Below, piece after piece: positions 32,828-41,800 of a stretch of 64,000 nucleotides of DNA. The notes beneath the pieces were generated by a model that saw only the letters and a program-made list of their open reading frames with translations, searched no databases and had not been told where the DNA came from. The stretch is taken from NCBI GenBank assembly GCA_964579725.1, contig CAZOHG010000001.1, positions 84,683-148,682 of the forward strand. The letters are read 5' to 3'. A program made the translations under genes and the position numbers. This DNA is from CAZOHG01 sp964579725 (GTDB lineage Bacteria; Zhuqueibacterota; JdFR-76; BMS3Abin05). Position 1 is the stretch's first letter, and each line of letters begins with the position of its first letter.

Positions 32828-34501
32828 ATGCAGAAGATCGTAGAATGTGTCCCCAATTTTAGCGAAGGAAATGACCAGGGAATTATTGACGCCATTGCCC
32901 GGGCTATTTCCTCCACGGAGGGTGTACTTTTATTGGACGTTGACCCGGGAAAGGCAACCAATCGCACGGTGTACACGTTCATCGGACCGCCGGAGAGCGT
33001 AAAGGAGGCAGCTTTCAAAGCCATTCAAACAGCTGCCGATTTGATTGACATGCGCAAACACTCGGGAGAGCACCCCCGTCTGGGGGCGGCCGACGTCGTG
33101 CCTTTTGTGCCTGTTTCGGGGGTCACCATGGCCGAGTGTGTACAGCTGGCGCGCGAACTGGGTCGGCGCGTGGGTGAAGAGTTGGGCATTCCGGTGTTCC
33201 TGTACGAGGAGGCCGCCAGTCGTCCCGAACGACGCAATCTGGCTGATATTCGCAAGGGTGAGTACGAAAGCTTACCGGAGAAATTTCGGGATCCCAATTG
33301 GCAACCGGACTTCGGACCGGCGAAATTTAACCCCAAAACAGGCGCAACGGTCATTGGCGCCCGAGAATTCCTAATTGCTTACAACGTCAATTTGAACACG
33401 CGCGACCGAAAACTTGCCCAGGAAATCGCCCTGAATTTGCGCGAATCCGGACGAGCCAAACGGGACGCCAACGGGACTATTATTCGAAATCCTGACGGTA
33501 CGGCCGTAAAAATCCCCGGCAAACTAAAGGCGGTCAAGGGGGTTGGGTGGTACATTGACGAATACGGCATTGCTCAGGTATCCTACAACCTAACCAATTA
33601 CAAAATAACCCCGGTACACATTGTTTTTGAAGAAACCTGCCGGGAAGCTGAAAAATTGGGCCTACGTGTCACGGGTAGTGAATTGGTGGGACTCATTCCC
33701 CTGGAGGCCATGAAACAGGCGGGACGTTATTTTCTCGAGAAACAGGGAAAAACAGCGGGCGTGCCGGAAGAGGAAATTCTTCACATCGCCGTGAAATCTC
33801 TGGGCCTTGACGAATTGGGGCCCTTTGACCCGAACCAAAAAATCATTGAATATCGATTCCAAAAGCGCTTTGGTTCCCTCGCTCAGATGAAACTGTGGGA
33901 ATTTACCAACGAGCTTTCCATGGAATCTCCCGCGCCGGGCGGCGGGAGTGTGGCGGCACTGGCCGGGGCCCTGGCCGCTGCTCTGGTGTCCATGGTCGCC
34001 AATCTGACCCACGGAAATCCAAAATACAAAGCCCACTGGGGGAGTTTGAAAGACCTGGCCGAAAAGGCACAAAATTTAAAAGACCGCTTGTTGCAGGCCG
34101 TTGACCGTGACACGGAAGCCTTTAACGCCGTCATGGCTGCTTTTCGCCTTCCCCGAAAAACCGAAGAAGACAAAGCCGCTCGGGCAAAAGCCATTGAAGA
34201 AGCCACCAAAGGCGCCACACAGGTCCCGCTTGAGGTTATGGCTCTGGCACTGGACGCCTTGAACCTGGCGCTGGAAGCGGTAGAAAAAGGCAATGTGAAT
34301 TCCGTTAGTGACGCCGGCGTAGGCGGCATTTTGGCTCTAAGCGCGGTGGAGGGAGCCTATTTAAATGTCAAAATTAATTTAGGGGGACTTGAAGACGAGG
34401 CCTTCAAAACTTCGGTCGACCAGCGTGCCCAGGCCCTTTTGACGGAAGCCCGGCATCTGAAAAAACAAATCTGGGAGAAAACGCGTGAAAAGATGGGCTA
34501 A
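32828..34501 (+). CDS. ftcD: Glutamate formimidoyltransferase-formiminotetrahydrofolate cyclodeaminase (bifunctional)
   Basis: A 557-residue fusion like the vertebrate and Bacteroidetes enzyme. The formiminotransferase part (1 to about 320) opens with IVECVPNFSEGND and has the catalytic-His region GEHPRLGAADVVPFVPV. The cyclodeaminase part (about 350-557) has ESPAPGGGSVAALAGALAAAL and SDAGVGGILALSAVEGA. It moves a formimino group to tetrahydrofolate and releases ammonia to give methenyl-THF. The usual setting is histidine degradation, but no hutH, hutU or hutI is nearby. The neighbours are purine nucleoside phosphorylase and a deaminase-like amidohydrolase, so a link to purine-derived one-carbon units is possible (inference). 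Confidence 0.94.
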   Translation: MQKIVECVPNFSEGNDQGIIDAIARAISSTEGVLLLDVDPGKATNRTVYTFIGPPESVKEAAFKAIQTAADLIDMRKHSGEHPRLGAADVVPFVPVSGVTMAECVQLARELGRRVGEELGIPVFLYEEAASRPERRNLADIRKGEYESLPEKFRDPNWQPDFGPAKFNPKTGATVIGAREFLIAYNVNLNTRDRKLAQEIALNLRESGRAKRDANGTIIRNPDGTAVKIPGKLKAVKGVGWYIDEYGIAQVSYNLTNYKITPVHIVFEETCREAEKLGLRVTGSELVGLIPLEAMKQAGRYFLEKQGKTAGVPEEEILHIAVKSLGLDELGPFDPNQKIIEYRFQKRFGSLAQMKLWEFTNELSMESPAPGGGSVAALAGALAAALVSMVANLTHGNPKYKAHWGSLKDLAEKAQNLKDRLLQAVDRDTEAFNAVMAAFRLPRKTEEDKAARAKAIEEATKGATQVPLEVMALALDALNLALEAVEKGNVNSVSDAGVGGILALSAVEGAYLNVKINLGGLEDEAFKTSVDQRAQALLTEARHLKKQIWEKTREKMG

Positions 34502-34545
34502 GCAGAATGCGAGGGGCAAACGGGAGCAAAAACGGACGGGTTTCA

Positions 34546-35871
34546 ATGTCTGAGCTGACCATTAAAAATGCCCGTATTCTCACCCTGACCGATTCTCAGC
34601 CGGAGCCTTTTGACGGGGACGTTTTTGTTCAAGGCAATCGCATTGCTGAAATCGGGCAAGCCCTCCCGAAACGCGGACGGGTGTTAGACGCAAAGGGGCT
34701 GTTGCTCATGCCGGGGTTCGTTCAAAGCCATATCCATCTTTGCCAGACCCTCTTTCGAAACACGGCAGAAGACCTGGAGCTTTTGGACTGGCTACACCAA
34801 AAGATCTGGCCTCTCGAAGCGGCTCACAACGAGCGCTCCCTCCGAGCTTCCGTTCAATTGGGGTTAGCGGAACTCATTTCCGGCGGAACCACGGCCATTT
34901 TGGACATGGGGAGCGTCCGCCTGACAGACGTCATTTTTGAAGAAGTGGCTCGGGCCGGTTTCCGCGCCAACGTCGGAAAAACGTTCATGGATTTCGGCGA
35001 GGGAATCCCGGACAGCTTGTGGGAAAACGGGCGCGACAGTTTGGAAGATGCCGTACGCCTTCACAAAAAATGGGACGGTCAGGCCAACGGTCGACTCAAA
35101 GTAAATTTAGCACCGCGATTCGCCCTGTCTTGCTCCGAAAACATCCTTCGAGACGTCGCCGCCCTCTCCGAAGAACGTCGAATGATTGTGCACACCCACT
35201 CTTCCGAAAATCGGAAGGAGTTGGAAACCGTGCAACGGCAGACGGGAATGCGCAATCTTCTGTACTACCACCACCTCGGTCTGGACCGATTCCACCTGTC
35301 GGCTGCCCACTGCATTTGGCTGGACGAGGAGGAAATGGAACTTTTAGCCTCAACCAACACCCACGTGCTGCACTGTCCGTCTTCCAATTTGAAATTGGGT
35401 TCCGGAATTGCCAAAATTCCGGAAATGCTCTCCCGCGGAGTCCGTGTTTCCGTCGGTGCCGACGGAGCACCGTGCAATAACAACTTAGACGTCTTTCAAG
35501 AAATGCGTCTTGCCGGACTCATTCAAAAACCGCGAGTTGGGGTGAACCATTTGTCCGCGCGCCAAATCGTTCGAGCGGCGACAATAGGAGGCGCTCAGGC
35601 CGCCGGTTGGCACCAGGATTTAGGGTCTGTTGAGGTGGGAAAATTGGCGGATCTAATTCTTTTAGACCTCCGTCAGCCCCACGCCGTTCCTTCGGCCGAC
35701 GTGTACACACAGCTTGTTTACGCAGCCCGTGCAACGGATGTGAAAACGGTGATCGTTGACGGTCAAATTCTCATGGAAAATCGCATCCTGACAACGCTGG
35801 ACGCCAAAGCTGTTATCCGCCGCGCCGAAGAGGAATTTTCCGCCCTTCTAAAACGCACCCGCTGGCCTTAA
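34546..35871 (+). CDS. Amidohydrolase, adenosine/5'-deoxyadenosine/S-adenosylhomocysteine deaminase-like
   Basis: A 441-residue metal-dependent amidohydrolase of the MtaD/TrzA/guanine-deaminase branch. Metal ligands are in LMPGFVQSHIHLCQTLFRN and IVHTHSSEN. Further conserved segments are AAHCIWLDEEEMELLA, HCPSSNLKLGSGIAKIPEML and GADGAPCNNNLDVFQEMRLA. The C-terminal strand domain has GSVEVGKLADLILLDL. Imidazolonepropionase (HutI) is ruled out by the active-site pattern. The salvage neighbours favour deamination of adenosine-type or guanine-type substrates, but the exact one is unknown. The start is uncertain: ATG at 34546 with GGACGGG upstream is used; an ATG at 34507 would add 13 residues. 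Confidence 0.88.
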   Translation: MSELTIKNARILTLTDSQPEPFDGDVFVQGNRIAEIGQALPKRGRVLDAKGLLLMPGFVQSHIHLCQTLFRNTAEDLELLDWLHQKIWPLEAAHNERSLRASVQLGLAELISGGTTAILDMGSVRLTDVIFEEVARAGFRANVGKTFMDFGEGIPDSLWENGRDSLEDAVRLHKKWDGQANGRLKVNLAPRFALSCSENILRDVAALSEERRMIVHTHSSENRKELETVQRQTGMRNLLYYHHLGLDRFHLSAAHCIWLDEEEMELLASTNTHVLHCPSSNLKLGSGIAKIPEMLSRGVRVSVGADGAPCNNNLDVFQEMRLAGLIQKPRVGVNHLSARQIVRAATIGGAQAAGWHQDLGSVEVGKLADLILLDLRQPHAVPSADVYTQLVYAARATDVKTVIVDGQILMENRILTTLDAKAVIRRAEEEFSALLKRTRWP

Positions 35872-35924
35872 TTTTTCCTACCACACGGAAAACCCGAGGT
35901 CATTCTTTTTTCCTGAGTTTTTGC

Positions 35925-35953
35925 TTGATTTGCTTCGCCCTGAGAATTAAATT
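35925..35953 (+). promoter_or_regulatory. Candidate promoter for the TPR-NTPase-methyltransferase unit
   Basis: TTGATT (35925-35930), 17-bp spacer, TAAATT (35948-35953), about 48 bp before the TPR gene start. Confidence 0.4.
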
Positions 35954-36000
35954 AAAAAAAGAGGGCTCACTCGTATTCACCCTAAAAAATGAGGCTTTAC

Positions 36001-36531
36001 ATGAAAAAAAGAGCCATTTTGACCATTTTGTCCGTTCTCGTAATTTTTCCTTTTTATTTTTTCGTCCCTTCTCTTAAGCGCGATCGAAACCGTTACCACG
36101 GAGACGAGAAATTTAAGGCGCAGCAATGGGAAAAGGCCGCTCATTATTACGAAAAAGTGCTTCGGTTCAAGGGTACTTTTCCCAAACTCACTTCCCGCCT
36201 GGGCTATTGCTACCTCCAATTGGGCGACACCACGAAGGCCCAGCGATTTTTGAAAGCCTCTTTACAAGAGGATTCCACTCTCCTAAAATCTTACCGTTGG
36301 TTGGGGGATTTGCACACGGCACAAAAAAACTGGCCGAATGCTGCCAGGGACTTTTCCCGCCTTATTCACCTGTACCGAGCTCACCACACATTGAGCAGTG
36401 AAGAAGCCGCCGACTATTTGTACGCCCTGGATCGTCTGGTCTTCTGCCAACTTCAACTCAAACAGGATTCCACCGCGCTGCGGCAGCTTCACGATTTTGC
36501 CAGCGTTTTGCGAACCAGGGTAACCCCCTAA
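36001..36531 (+). CDS. Membrane-anchored TPR protein
   Basis: A 176-residue protein with a single N-terminal hydrophobic segment (AILTILSVLVIFPFYFFV), probably an uncleaved anchor or signal. At least three tetratricopeptide-like repeats follow (EKFKAQQWEKAAHYYEKVL, then SRLGYCYLQLGDTTKAQRFL). Such domains mediate protein contacts; the partner is unknown. The ATG at 36001 is used because GAGG lies 6 bases upstream; an ATG four codons earlier is possible. Its stop shares one base with the start of the NTP phosphatase gene. Confidence 0.8.
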   Translation: MKKRAILTILSVLVIFPFYFFVPSLKRDRNRYHGDEKFKAQQWEKAAHYYEKVLRFKGTFPKLTSRLGYCYLQLGDTTKAQRFLKASLQEDSTLLKSYRWLGDLHTAQKNWPNAARDFSRLIHLYRAHHTLSSEEAADYLYALDRLVFCQLQLKQDSTALRQLHDFASVLRTRVTP

Positions 36532-37097
36532 TGCTTGTAGCCGTGGCTTCTACCCGGCCGGCCAAAGTTGAGGCCTGTCGGCGCGCTTTTACCCGGATTC
36601 AGCAAAAATTTTGGCCGGAACGGGCGCTTTCGTTCCAAACTTTTTCCGTTCCCAGCGGCGTTCCCAACATGCCCAAAAGTTTGGAAGAATTGGCTCTTGG
36701 CGCGAAAAATCGCGCCCTGAATTTAGTGTCCCTTGCCCCCCAGGCCGATTTTTTCGTCGGACTTGAGGGGGGCTTTTTTCGACCGTCTTTCGCACAAGAG
36801 GAAGCGGGGACCTTTTTGCAAGGTTGGGCTTTCGTTTACAACGGAAAAATTGGATTTTGGGGAGCAAGCTACGCCGCTCCGGTACCGGCCGCTCTTTCCA
36901 AAGCCGTCTACGAAAAGGGATTGGAGTTAGGAGATATCATAGACGCTTTTTCCGGCAGACAAAACGTACGGGACAACGAAGGCGCTTTTGGCGTGTTTAC
37001 CGAGGACATTCTGACGCGCGCCGACTCTTTTGAAAAGGCCCTGTTGGCTGCATTGGCGCCCTTTTACAATCCCTTCACCTACCAAAAAAACGTGTAG
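36531..37097 (+). CDS. yjjX: Inosine/xanthosine triphosphatase (YjjX/NTPase family)
   Basis: House-cleaning phosphatase that removes ITP and XTP from the nucleotide pool, 188 residues. Family features: VAVASTRPAKVEACRRAF, the substrate loop PSGVPNMPKSLEELALGAKNR (as PSGV then EELALGAKNRA), FFVGLEGGF and the late FSGRQNVRDNEGAFGVFT with the conserved Asp/Arg. Length matches the family. The ATG overlaps the preceding stop by one base. Good fit with the upstream nucleoside-salvage genes, although a separate promoter is likely. Confidence 0.88.
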   Translation: MLVAVASTRPAKVEACRRAFTRIQQKFWPERALSFQTFSVPSGVPNMPKSLEELALGAKNRALNLVSLAPQADFFVGLEGGFFRPSFAQEEAGTFLQGWAFVYNGKIGFWGASYAAPVPAALSKAVYEKGLELGDIIDAFSGRQNVRDNEGAFGVFTEDILTRADSFEKALLAALAPFYNPFTYQKNV

Positions 37098-37103
37098 CAA
37101 GCG

Positions 37104-37733
37104 ATGGCTTTTTCCGTGTCCACCATCATTTGGAATTTGAAATCCCGGTACTACCGCTGGCTTCGGCGCTTTTTTGTGACCAAACGGATTTACCAAGCCG
37201 AAATTCGCCCCTTTCGCCGCTGGCTGGAAAACCAATTTTCACCCAATGGCCGCTACCTGGATTTAGCGGCCGGCAGCGGGGATTCGCTTTCGCTTTACCC
37301 ACCCCACGCCCAAGTTGTTGCGCTGGACCTTTCACTGGCCATGCTGCATCTTCTCAAGAGCAAATTTTCGGTGCCCGTTTTACAGGCCCGTGGCGAACGA
37401 CTTCCATTTCAACCGGCTGTTTTTTCAGGGATTACGGCAATTGGGTTGATTGAATACGTCCCCCTTCTCGAAATGCTCTTCGCCGAGCTTCACAGAATTC
37501 TCCTGCCGCACGGTTGGCTGGCGGTGACCTTTTCTCAGCCCAACGTTCTTAATATTCTGCGGAATTTTACAGGCAATCGTGTCCGCTTTTACACCCACCG
37601 CCGTTTGGCGCAAGTGGCGAATCACCAGGGATTCGAAATTGTGGGCTGGAACAAAACCCTTTTTCAAACGCAGGTTTTCTTGCGGAAGCTTCCGAAAAAA
37701 GACCAAACCTCTGCGAATCATGAAACATTTTAG
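37104..37733 (+). CDS. Class I SAM-dependent methyltransferase
   Basis: A 209-residue methyltransferase of the UbiE/Methyltransf_11 type. Motif I is YLDLAAGSGDSLSLYP, motif II VVALDLSLAMLHLLK, and the post-motif segment RGERLPFQPAVFSGITAIGLIEYV contains the usual acidic/aromatic landmarks. The N-terminus is basic and aromatic (FSVSTIIWNLKSRYYRWLRR), suggesting contact with a membrane or a lipid-like substrate. The substrate is unknown. It follows the NTP phosphatase gene by 6 nt and ends a plus-strand run. Confidence 0.82.
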   Translation: MAFSVSTIIWNLKSRYYRWLRRFFVTKRIYQAEIRPFRRWLENQFSPNGRYLDLAAGSGDSLSLYPPHAQVVALDLSLAMLHLLKSKFSVPVLQARGERLPFQPAVFSGITAIGLIEYVPLLEMLFAELHRILLPHGWLAVTFSQPNVLNILRNFTGNRVRFYTHRRLAQVANHQGFEIVGWNKTLFQTQVFLRKLPKKDQTSANHETF

Positions 37734-37872
37734 TTGCGAGAACTAAACCGAAATTAACAGGGAACTAAGGTCATTCTGTACCGGACGGGCTTTTTAAAAA
37801 AAGGGGGTTCTGGGAGAGCCAAACTGGAAACTCAGCGTAAAGTCGTTTCCGGCGCGGTTCGGGCAAAAGGTT

Positions 37873-38502
37873 TCACGGTTTTTTCTTCCGAAAGGCGTAC
37901 CCGGCGGAAAGAGACGGCAAAAGACCACACCCTGTTTTCGAACACAAAAGCGCAATATTTACCCCCCAGGAAAAGGAATGTCCGTTTTTTAAAAGGTAGT
38001 CGGCCCCTACTGCCAGCCCAGCTCCGGCTAACCAAACCCGTTCCCCCTTCCAGTTGGCGTCCATTGCGGACAGCAGCACGCCGTACGCCTTGGTGAAAAC
38101 TTTCTTGTTTTCCGGAGGTGAAATGTCGAGGCTTGGCGTAATGGTCAAAAAATTAGCCGAGAGGCTTTGGCCCCACAAATCTTCTTTAAAAAAAGAGTGG
38201 TCCGCGCTCATTTGAATGCCCACATTTTTCCTGCCGCCAACTAAATAGTGCCGACGAGCGATGCCCGCACCCACAATGCCAACGGTACCGTTCAGGAAGA
38301 CACTCCAGTCCCCCGTGCTGGTGCCGCGGGTTTCACTGTAATTCAGGCGAGGCAGGTAAAGGAAACCGGGCTCGGTAATGGAAACCGTTCGCACCACCTC
38401 TCCCTTTTGCAAACGTCGGGAAGAAAGCATCTGGTTAAAGGAACAATTCAAAAAAAGCGCCGAAAAAAGGACACCGAACAACAGCCGAAAGACCCTGGTC
38501 AT
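37873..38502 (-). CDS. Putative outer-membrane lipoprotein, beta-barrel-like
   Basis: A 209-residue protein beginning with a lipoprotein signal (VFRLLFGVLFSALFLNC, lipidated Cys near residue 20). The mature part is rich in Gly, Ser and aromatic residues in alternating patterns (WSVFLNGTVGIVGAGIARRHYLVGG), like small outer-membrane barrels. No family recognised. The ATG at 38502 is chosen because of GGGAGCGA upstream and because it places the signal at the N-terminus. It is the last gene of the minus-strand secreted cluster, 104 nt after the GATase-like protein. Confidence 0.72.
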   Translation of the reverse strand: MTRVFRLLFGVLFSALFLNCSFNQMLSSRRLQKGEVVRTVSITEPGFLYLPRLNYSETRGTSTGDWSVFLNGTVGIVGAGIARRHYLVGGRKNVGIQMSADHSFFKEDLWGQSLSANFLTITPSLDISPPENKKVFTKAYGVLLSAMDANWKGERVWLAGAGLAVGADYLLKNGHSFSWGVNIALLCSKTGCGLLPSLSAGYAFRKKKP

Positions 38503-38606
38503 TTCGCTCCCATTTTGGTTCGATTTAAGACCTCGCCATTGCTTCACCCTCAAACGGCGACAGCATTCCCGATTCTTCAACGTTCAACCGATTGTTTGAA
38601 CATGAG

Positions 38607-39878
38607 TTAGGTCTTTTGTTTCTTTTTCTTCGCCGCCGGAAACAGCACATTATTGAGAATTAATCGGTAGCCCGGAGAATTGCGGTGAAGTGAAAGTTGT
38701 GTGGGCGGATCGCCTACGGCGTGCTGGTAATCCTCGGGATCGTGGCCGCCTAAAAAAGTGAATGTCCCCTTCCCGAAATTTCCGTGGATGTACTTCACCA
38801 TGTCCGTTCCGGGAACTTCGCCCAAAATGACCACGTAGGGCTTGATCCGTTTCCGATTGAAAGCCGTGGTCTGTCCCATGAATCCCTTTACCACATTCAC
38901 GTGATCTTGCGTCAGCATGGTGGGCACCGGATCGTACTTGGCCGAAAAATCAAAGAGTGTAAAGGCTTCCGCTTCGGGCCCGCGCAACGGGGCAGCGTTG
39001 CTGGGCGGAATGTCAATATCCGAGTACTCGTAGATGTAAGGATTTAAAATGAGGTGGAAATTTGTAAAGGCAAACGTATTGTTAAAATTCAGTTTTGCCT
39101 GACAATTCGGGTCGGGCGGGTCCCCGTCAAACACCGCCGGGACAATGTCTACATGCTGAGCGGCCAGCGCAATGTCAATGGTGTCCGTCGCGGAACACAT
39201 GGCAAAAAGAAAACCGCCGCGCCGAACGTAATCCTGAATCATTCGAGCAATAAATTTCTTTTCCTCTGAAACCTTTTTAAACCCCAATTTGTGTGCCATG
39301 GCTTCGTTTCGTTTCACATCCTCAATGTACCACGGGGCGTTTCGAAAACTGGCGTAAAATTTACCGAATTGGCCGGTGAAATCCTCGTGGTGCAGGTGCA
39401 ACCAGTCGTATTTCACCAGATCACCGCGAGCTACTTCTTCGTCCCAAATTTTGGTGTACGGAATTTCCGCGTACGTCAACGCCAATGTCACAGCGTCGTC
39501 CCAGGGGCGTTTATTGGGGGGCGTGTACACGGCGATTCGCGGGGCTTTTTCCAGCAGCACAACATCCATGTTATTATTTTGAATGACGTTGTAAATCTTG
39601 GCAACGGTCGATCCGTCCACGCGCTCAAAGGACACCCCGCGCAGTCTCAACACGCGTTCAATTTCGGGGTAGTCGTCCATGAGAAAGGACCCGCCGCGGT
39701 AGTTCAAAAGCCACTCCACGTTGATTCCACGTTCCAGCGTCCAATACGCCACTCCGTAAGCTTTCAGATGGTCGGTCTGGTGCAAATCCATGGGCACCAG
39801 AATTTTTTGCGCAAATGCTGAGCTAACGGCAAATCCAACAAAAACAAGGGCAATGAGCCCGGTTTTCACCCATTTCAT
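38607..39878 (-). CDS. Secreted GATase-like protein (DUF4159-related architecture)
   Basis: A 423-residue exported protein with a clear signal peptide (GLIALVFVGFAVSSAFAQ). Homologues in related bacteria tend to be labelled asparagine synthetase B, but no asparagine synthetase motif is visible. The centre (KYDWLHLHHEDFTGQFG, then IQDYVRRGGFLFAMCSATDT) has the same order of strand, His-rich loop and GGFLF segment as the DUF4159 protein at 45462. This suggests a distant relation in a class-I glutamine-amidotransferase-like fold. The tail has GGHDPEDYQHAVGD. The ATG follows GGAGG and overlaps the upstream TPR gene stop by 4 nt. Function unknown. Confidence 0.78.
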   Translation of the reverse strand: MKWVKTGLIALVFVGFAVSSAFAQKILVPMDLHQTDHLKAYGVAYWTLERGINVEWLLNYRGGSFLMDDYPEIERVLRLRGVSFERVDGSTVAKIYNVIQNNNMDVVLLEKAPRIAVYTPPNKRPWDDAVTLALTYAEIPYTKIWDEEVARGDLVKYDWLHLHHEDFTGQFGKFYASFRNAPWYIEDVKRNEAMAHKLGFKKVSEEKKFIARMIQDYVRRGGFLFAMCSATDTIDIALAAQHVDIVPAVFDGDPPDPNCQAKLNFNNTFAFTNFHLILNPYIYEYSDIDIPPSNAAPLRGPEAEAFTLFDFSAKYDPVPTMLTQDHVNVVKGFMGQTTAFNRKRIKPYVVILGEVPGTDMVKYIHGNFGKGTFTFLGGHDPEDYQHAVGDPPTQLSLHRNSPGYRLILNNVLFPAAKKKKQKT

Positions 39879-41728
39879 GGCTGTGCCTCCAACCGCCGAA
39901 GTTTTGCCCGCAATTCGTCGGCCAACACGCTGTTGGGATATTGAATAAGAACCGATTCGTAGGTCTGGCGGGCTTTGTCCAGGTCCTTAATGTCTCGTTC
40001 GTAAATTTCACCAATATTTTTTTGCGCCAGATCTGCGTACACACTTTTAGGATAACCGGTGACTAACATTTCGTAAATTCGAATCGCTCCGTAAGGGTCT
40101 TTCAACTTTTCTTTCAATTTTCCGGCTTCCAACAAAGCCCGGTCGGCTAAAGGTGCGTTGTGAAAATCAGCCACCGTTTTCAAAAGCGTGTCCACGGCAG
40201 CTTCAGCTTTCCCCTGTTTTTCCAGACACATCCCGCGGGCGTAGCCGGACAAAGCGCCTGGGAATTGGCTCTCGTTGTTTCGAATGAAAAGCTGCAACTC
40301 AATGGCGTCATTTACGTAGGGACTGTCGTAATGGTCCGCTGAAGTTTTCAACAAATCGGCCAATTTCGCTTGTGCCGATTGAAAATCTTTTTTGAAAAAA
40401 TACAACTGAGCCAACTTAAATTGCGCCTTTTCCCGAAGATTGCGTTTTTGCGCCGCGTGCAAATAGGGCAAGTGCAAAATCGACTGAACAACCTGAATCG
40501 CTTTCTCAAGATTCCCCTGCTTCAGGTAGCAATCGGCCAGTCGGAAGGTGGCGTCCACTTCCTGCCGCGTGTTGGGGTAATTGTGCCGAATCCGCTCAAA
40601 GTACGGGATGGCCTGCGCCGGTTTGTTTTCCACATCTAAAAAAATTGTGCCCAACCGAAGCGAAGCCTCCAAAGACCAACTGGATTTCTGAAATGTGGCA
40701 ATGATTTGCCGGTACAGCTTTTTCGCCTTTTCAAATTGTTTGGTTTGAAAAGCCCCATTTGCAAGGTAGTAAACCGCCTGATCTTTTTGTTTAAACGAGG
40801 GAAAGCGTTTAAGCAACTCTTGAAAGGCCTTTTCGCTGAGTCCATATTCCTTTTCGTGGTACATATCCAGCGCAAACCGGTACAAAGTTGACCCCGGGGT
40901 GTATTTTGGGGTGTGCCCGGCCAACGATTCAATTCTGAGAATTTCCTTCAGAGCGGCGTCGTAATTACCGAAACTTTGGTAAAATCCTGCCAAAATCTTG
41001 TGACCGATGAGATTTTTGGGATTTTTCTTCACCCAGGTTTTCAGAACCTTTTCGACCTGCGGGTAATTTTTCTCGGTCAGGGGCAAACGGGCAATCATTG
41101 TGCGCACGTAACTGAGCTGGTACGGCATTTTCACCGCAAATTGAAGATATTCCGTCACGGCTTTGGCGTAAAGCTGTTGGTACGTGTACAATTGGGCCAA
41201 TTCCAAAGCAAAAAGGGAGGAGTCTTTTTTCTCCCGACGGCCCCTTAAATAAACCTGAATGGCGCGGTCGAAAAGGCGGTTCTGCAACAGGGCGCTGGCC
41301 ACCAAACGGTACACGGCCACATTTCCCCTGTATTTTTTTAAAATACCGTCCCAAATCCGGTAGGCGTCTTGCTCGCGTCCCATTTGAAAATAGACATCGC
41401 CCAATTGGGCTTCCAGTTGAATGTCACCCGGCCGCACGAGAAGGCGGTCTTGAATCAAGCGGACAAGTTCGTCGTATTTTTTGGCGCGTAGCAAATTCCG
41501 CCGTAAACCCTCAAAATAGGTGTAATTTTGGGGGAAATTTTCGGACAGCGATTTGTAAATTGCCGCTGCCTGATCGTACTGCCCCAATTGTTCAAATTGT
41601 CGGGCAAGCCGATATTGACTTTCTTCCACACCTGTTTTAGGAACCTGCGCCTGAATAGAGCCTGCCATTCCCAAAAAGAACCCCAAAATCACCCCCCAAA
41701 TAGCTTTTCTCATTGATTTCATTCGCAT
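39875..41728 (-). CDS. Periplasmic TPR-repeat protein
   Basis: A 617-residue secreted protein: signal peptide (IWGVILGFFLGMAGSIQA), then almost entirely tetratricopeptide repeats, at least twelve. Examples are EQLGQYDQAAAIYKSLSENF, GNYDAALKEIL and KDPYGAIRIYEMLVTGYPKS. It would be an extended helical scaffold in the periplasm. It lies between the giant DUF4175 protein and the GATase-like protein, with translational coupling to the latter, so these three products probably act together (inference). In related bacteria similar clusters accompany MoxR/BatA-type genes, but none is present here. Confidence 0.88.
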   Translation of the reverse strand: MRMKSMRKAIWGVILGFFLGMAGSIQAQVPKTGVEESQYRLARQFEQLGQYDQAAAIYKSLSENFPQNYTYFEGLRRNLLRAKKYDELVRLIQDRLLVRPGDIQLEAQLGDVYFQMGREQDAYRIWDGILKKYRGNVAVYRLVASALLQNRLFDRAIQVYLRGRREKKDSSLFALELAQLYTYQQLYAKAVTEYLQFAVKMPYQLSYVRTMIARLPLTEKNYPQVEKVLKTWVKKNPKNLIGHKILAGFYQSFGNYDAALKEILRIESLAGHTPKYTPGSTLYRFALDMYHEKEYGLSEKAFQELLKRFPSFKQKDQAVYYLANGAFQTKQFEKAKKLYRQIIATFQKSSWSLEASLRLGTIFLDVENKPAQAIPYFERIRHNYPNTRQEVDATFRLADCYLKQGNLEKAIQVVQSILHLPYLHAAQKRNLREKAQFKLAQLYFFKKDFQSAQAKLADLLKTSADHYDSPYVNDAIELQLFIRNNESQFPGALSGYARGMCLEKQGKAEAAVDTLLKTVADFHNAPLADRALLEAGKLKEKLKDPYGAIRIYEMLVTGYPKSVYADLAQKNIGEIYERDIKDLDKARQTYESVLIQYPNSVLADELRAKLRRLEAQP

Positions 41729-41800
41729 TTCACACTTCGTCGTAATCGTTCAAACGATTCTCAACCGGTCAAACGGTAGCTAATTTTTCGCCGCCCCGTT

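Noticed and set aside
41735..41780. Hairpins ATCGTT-CA-AACGAT and ACCG/CGGT between the DUF4175 and TPR genes
   Set aside because: No T-run on the minus strand and very short stems, so not called as a terminator.
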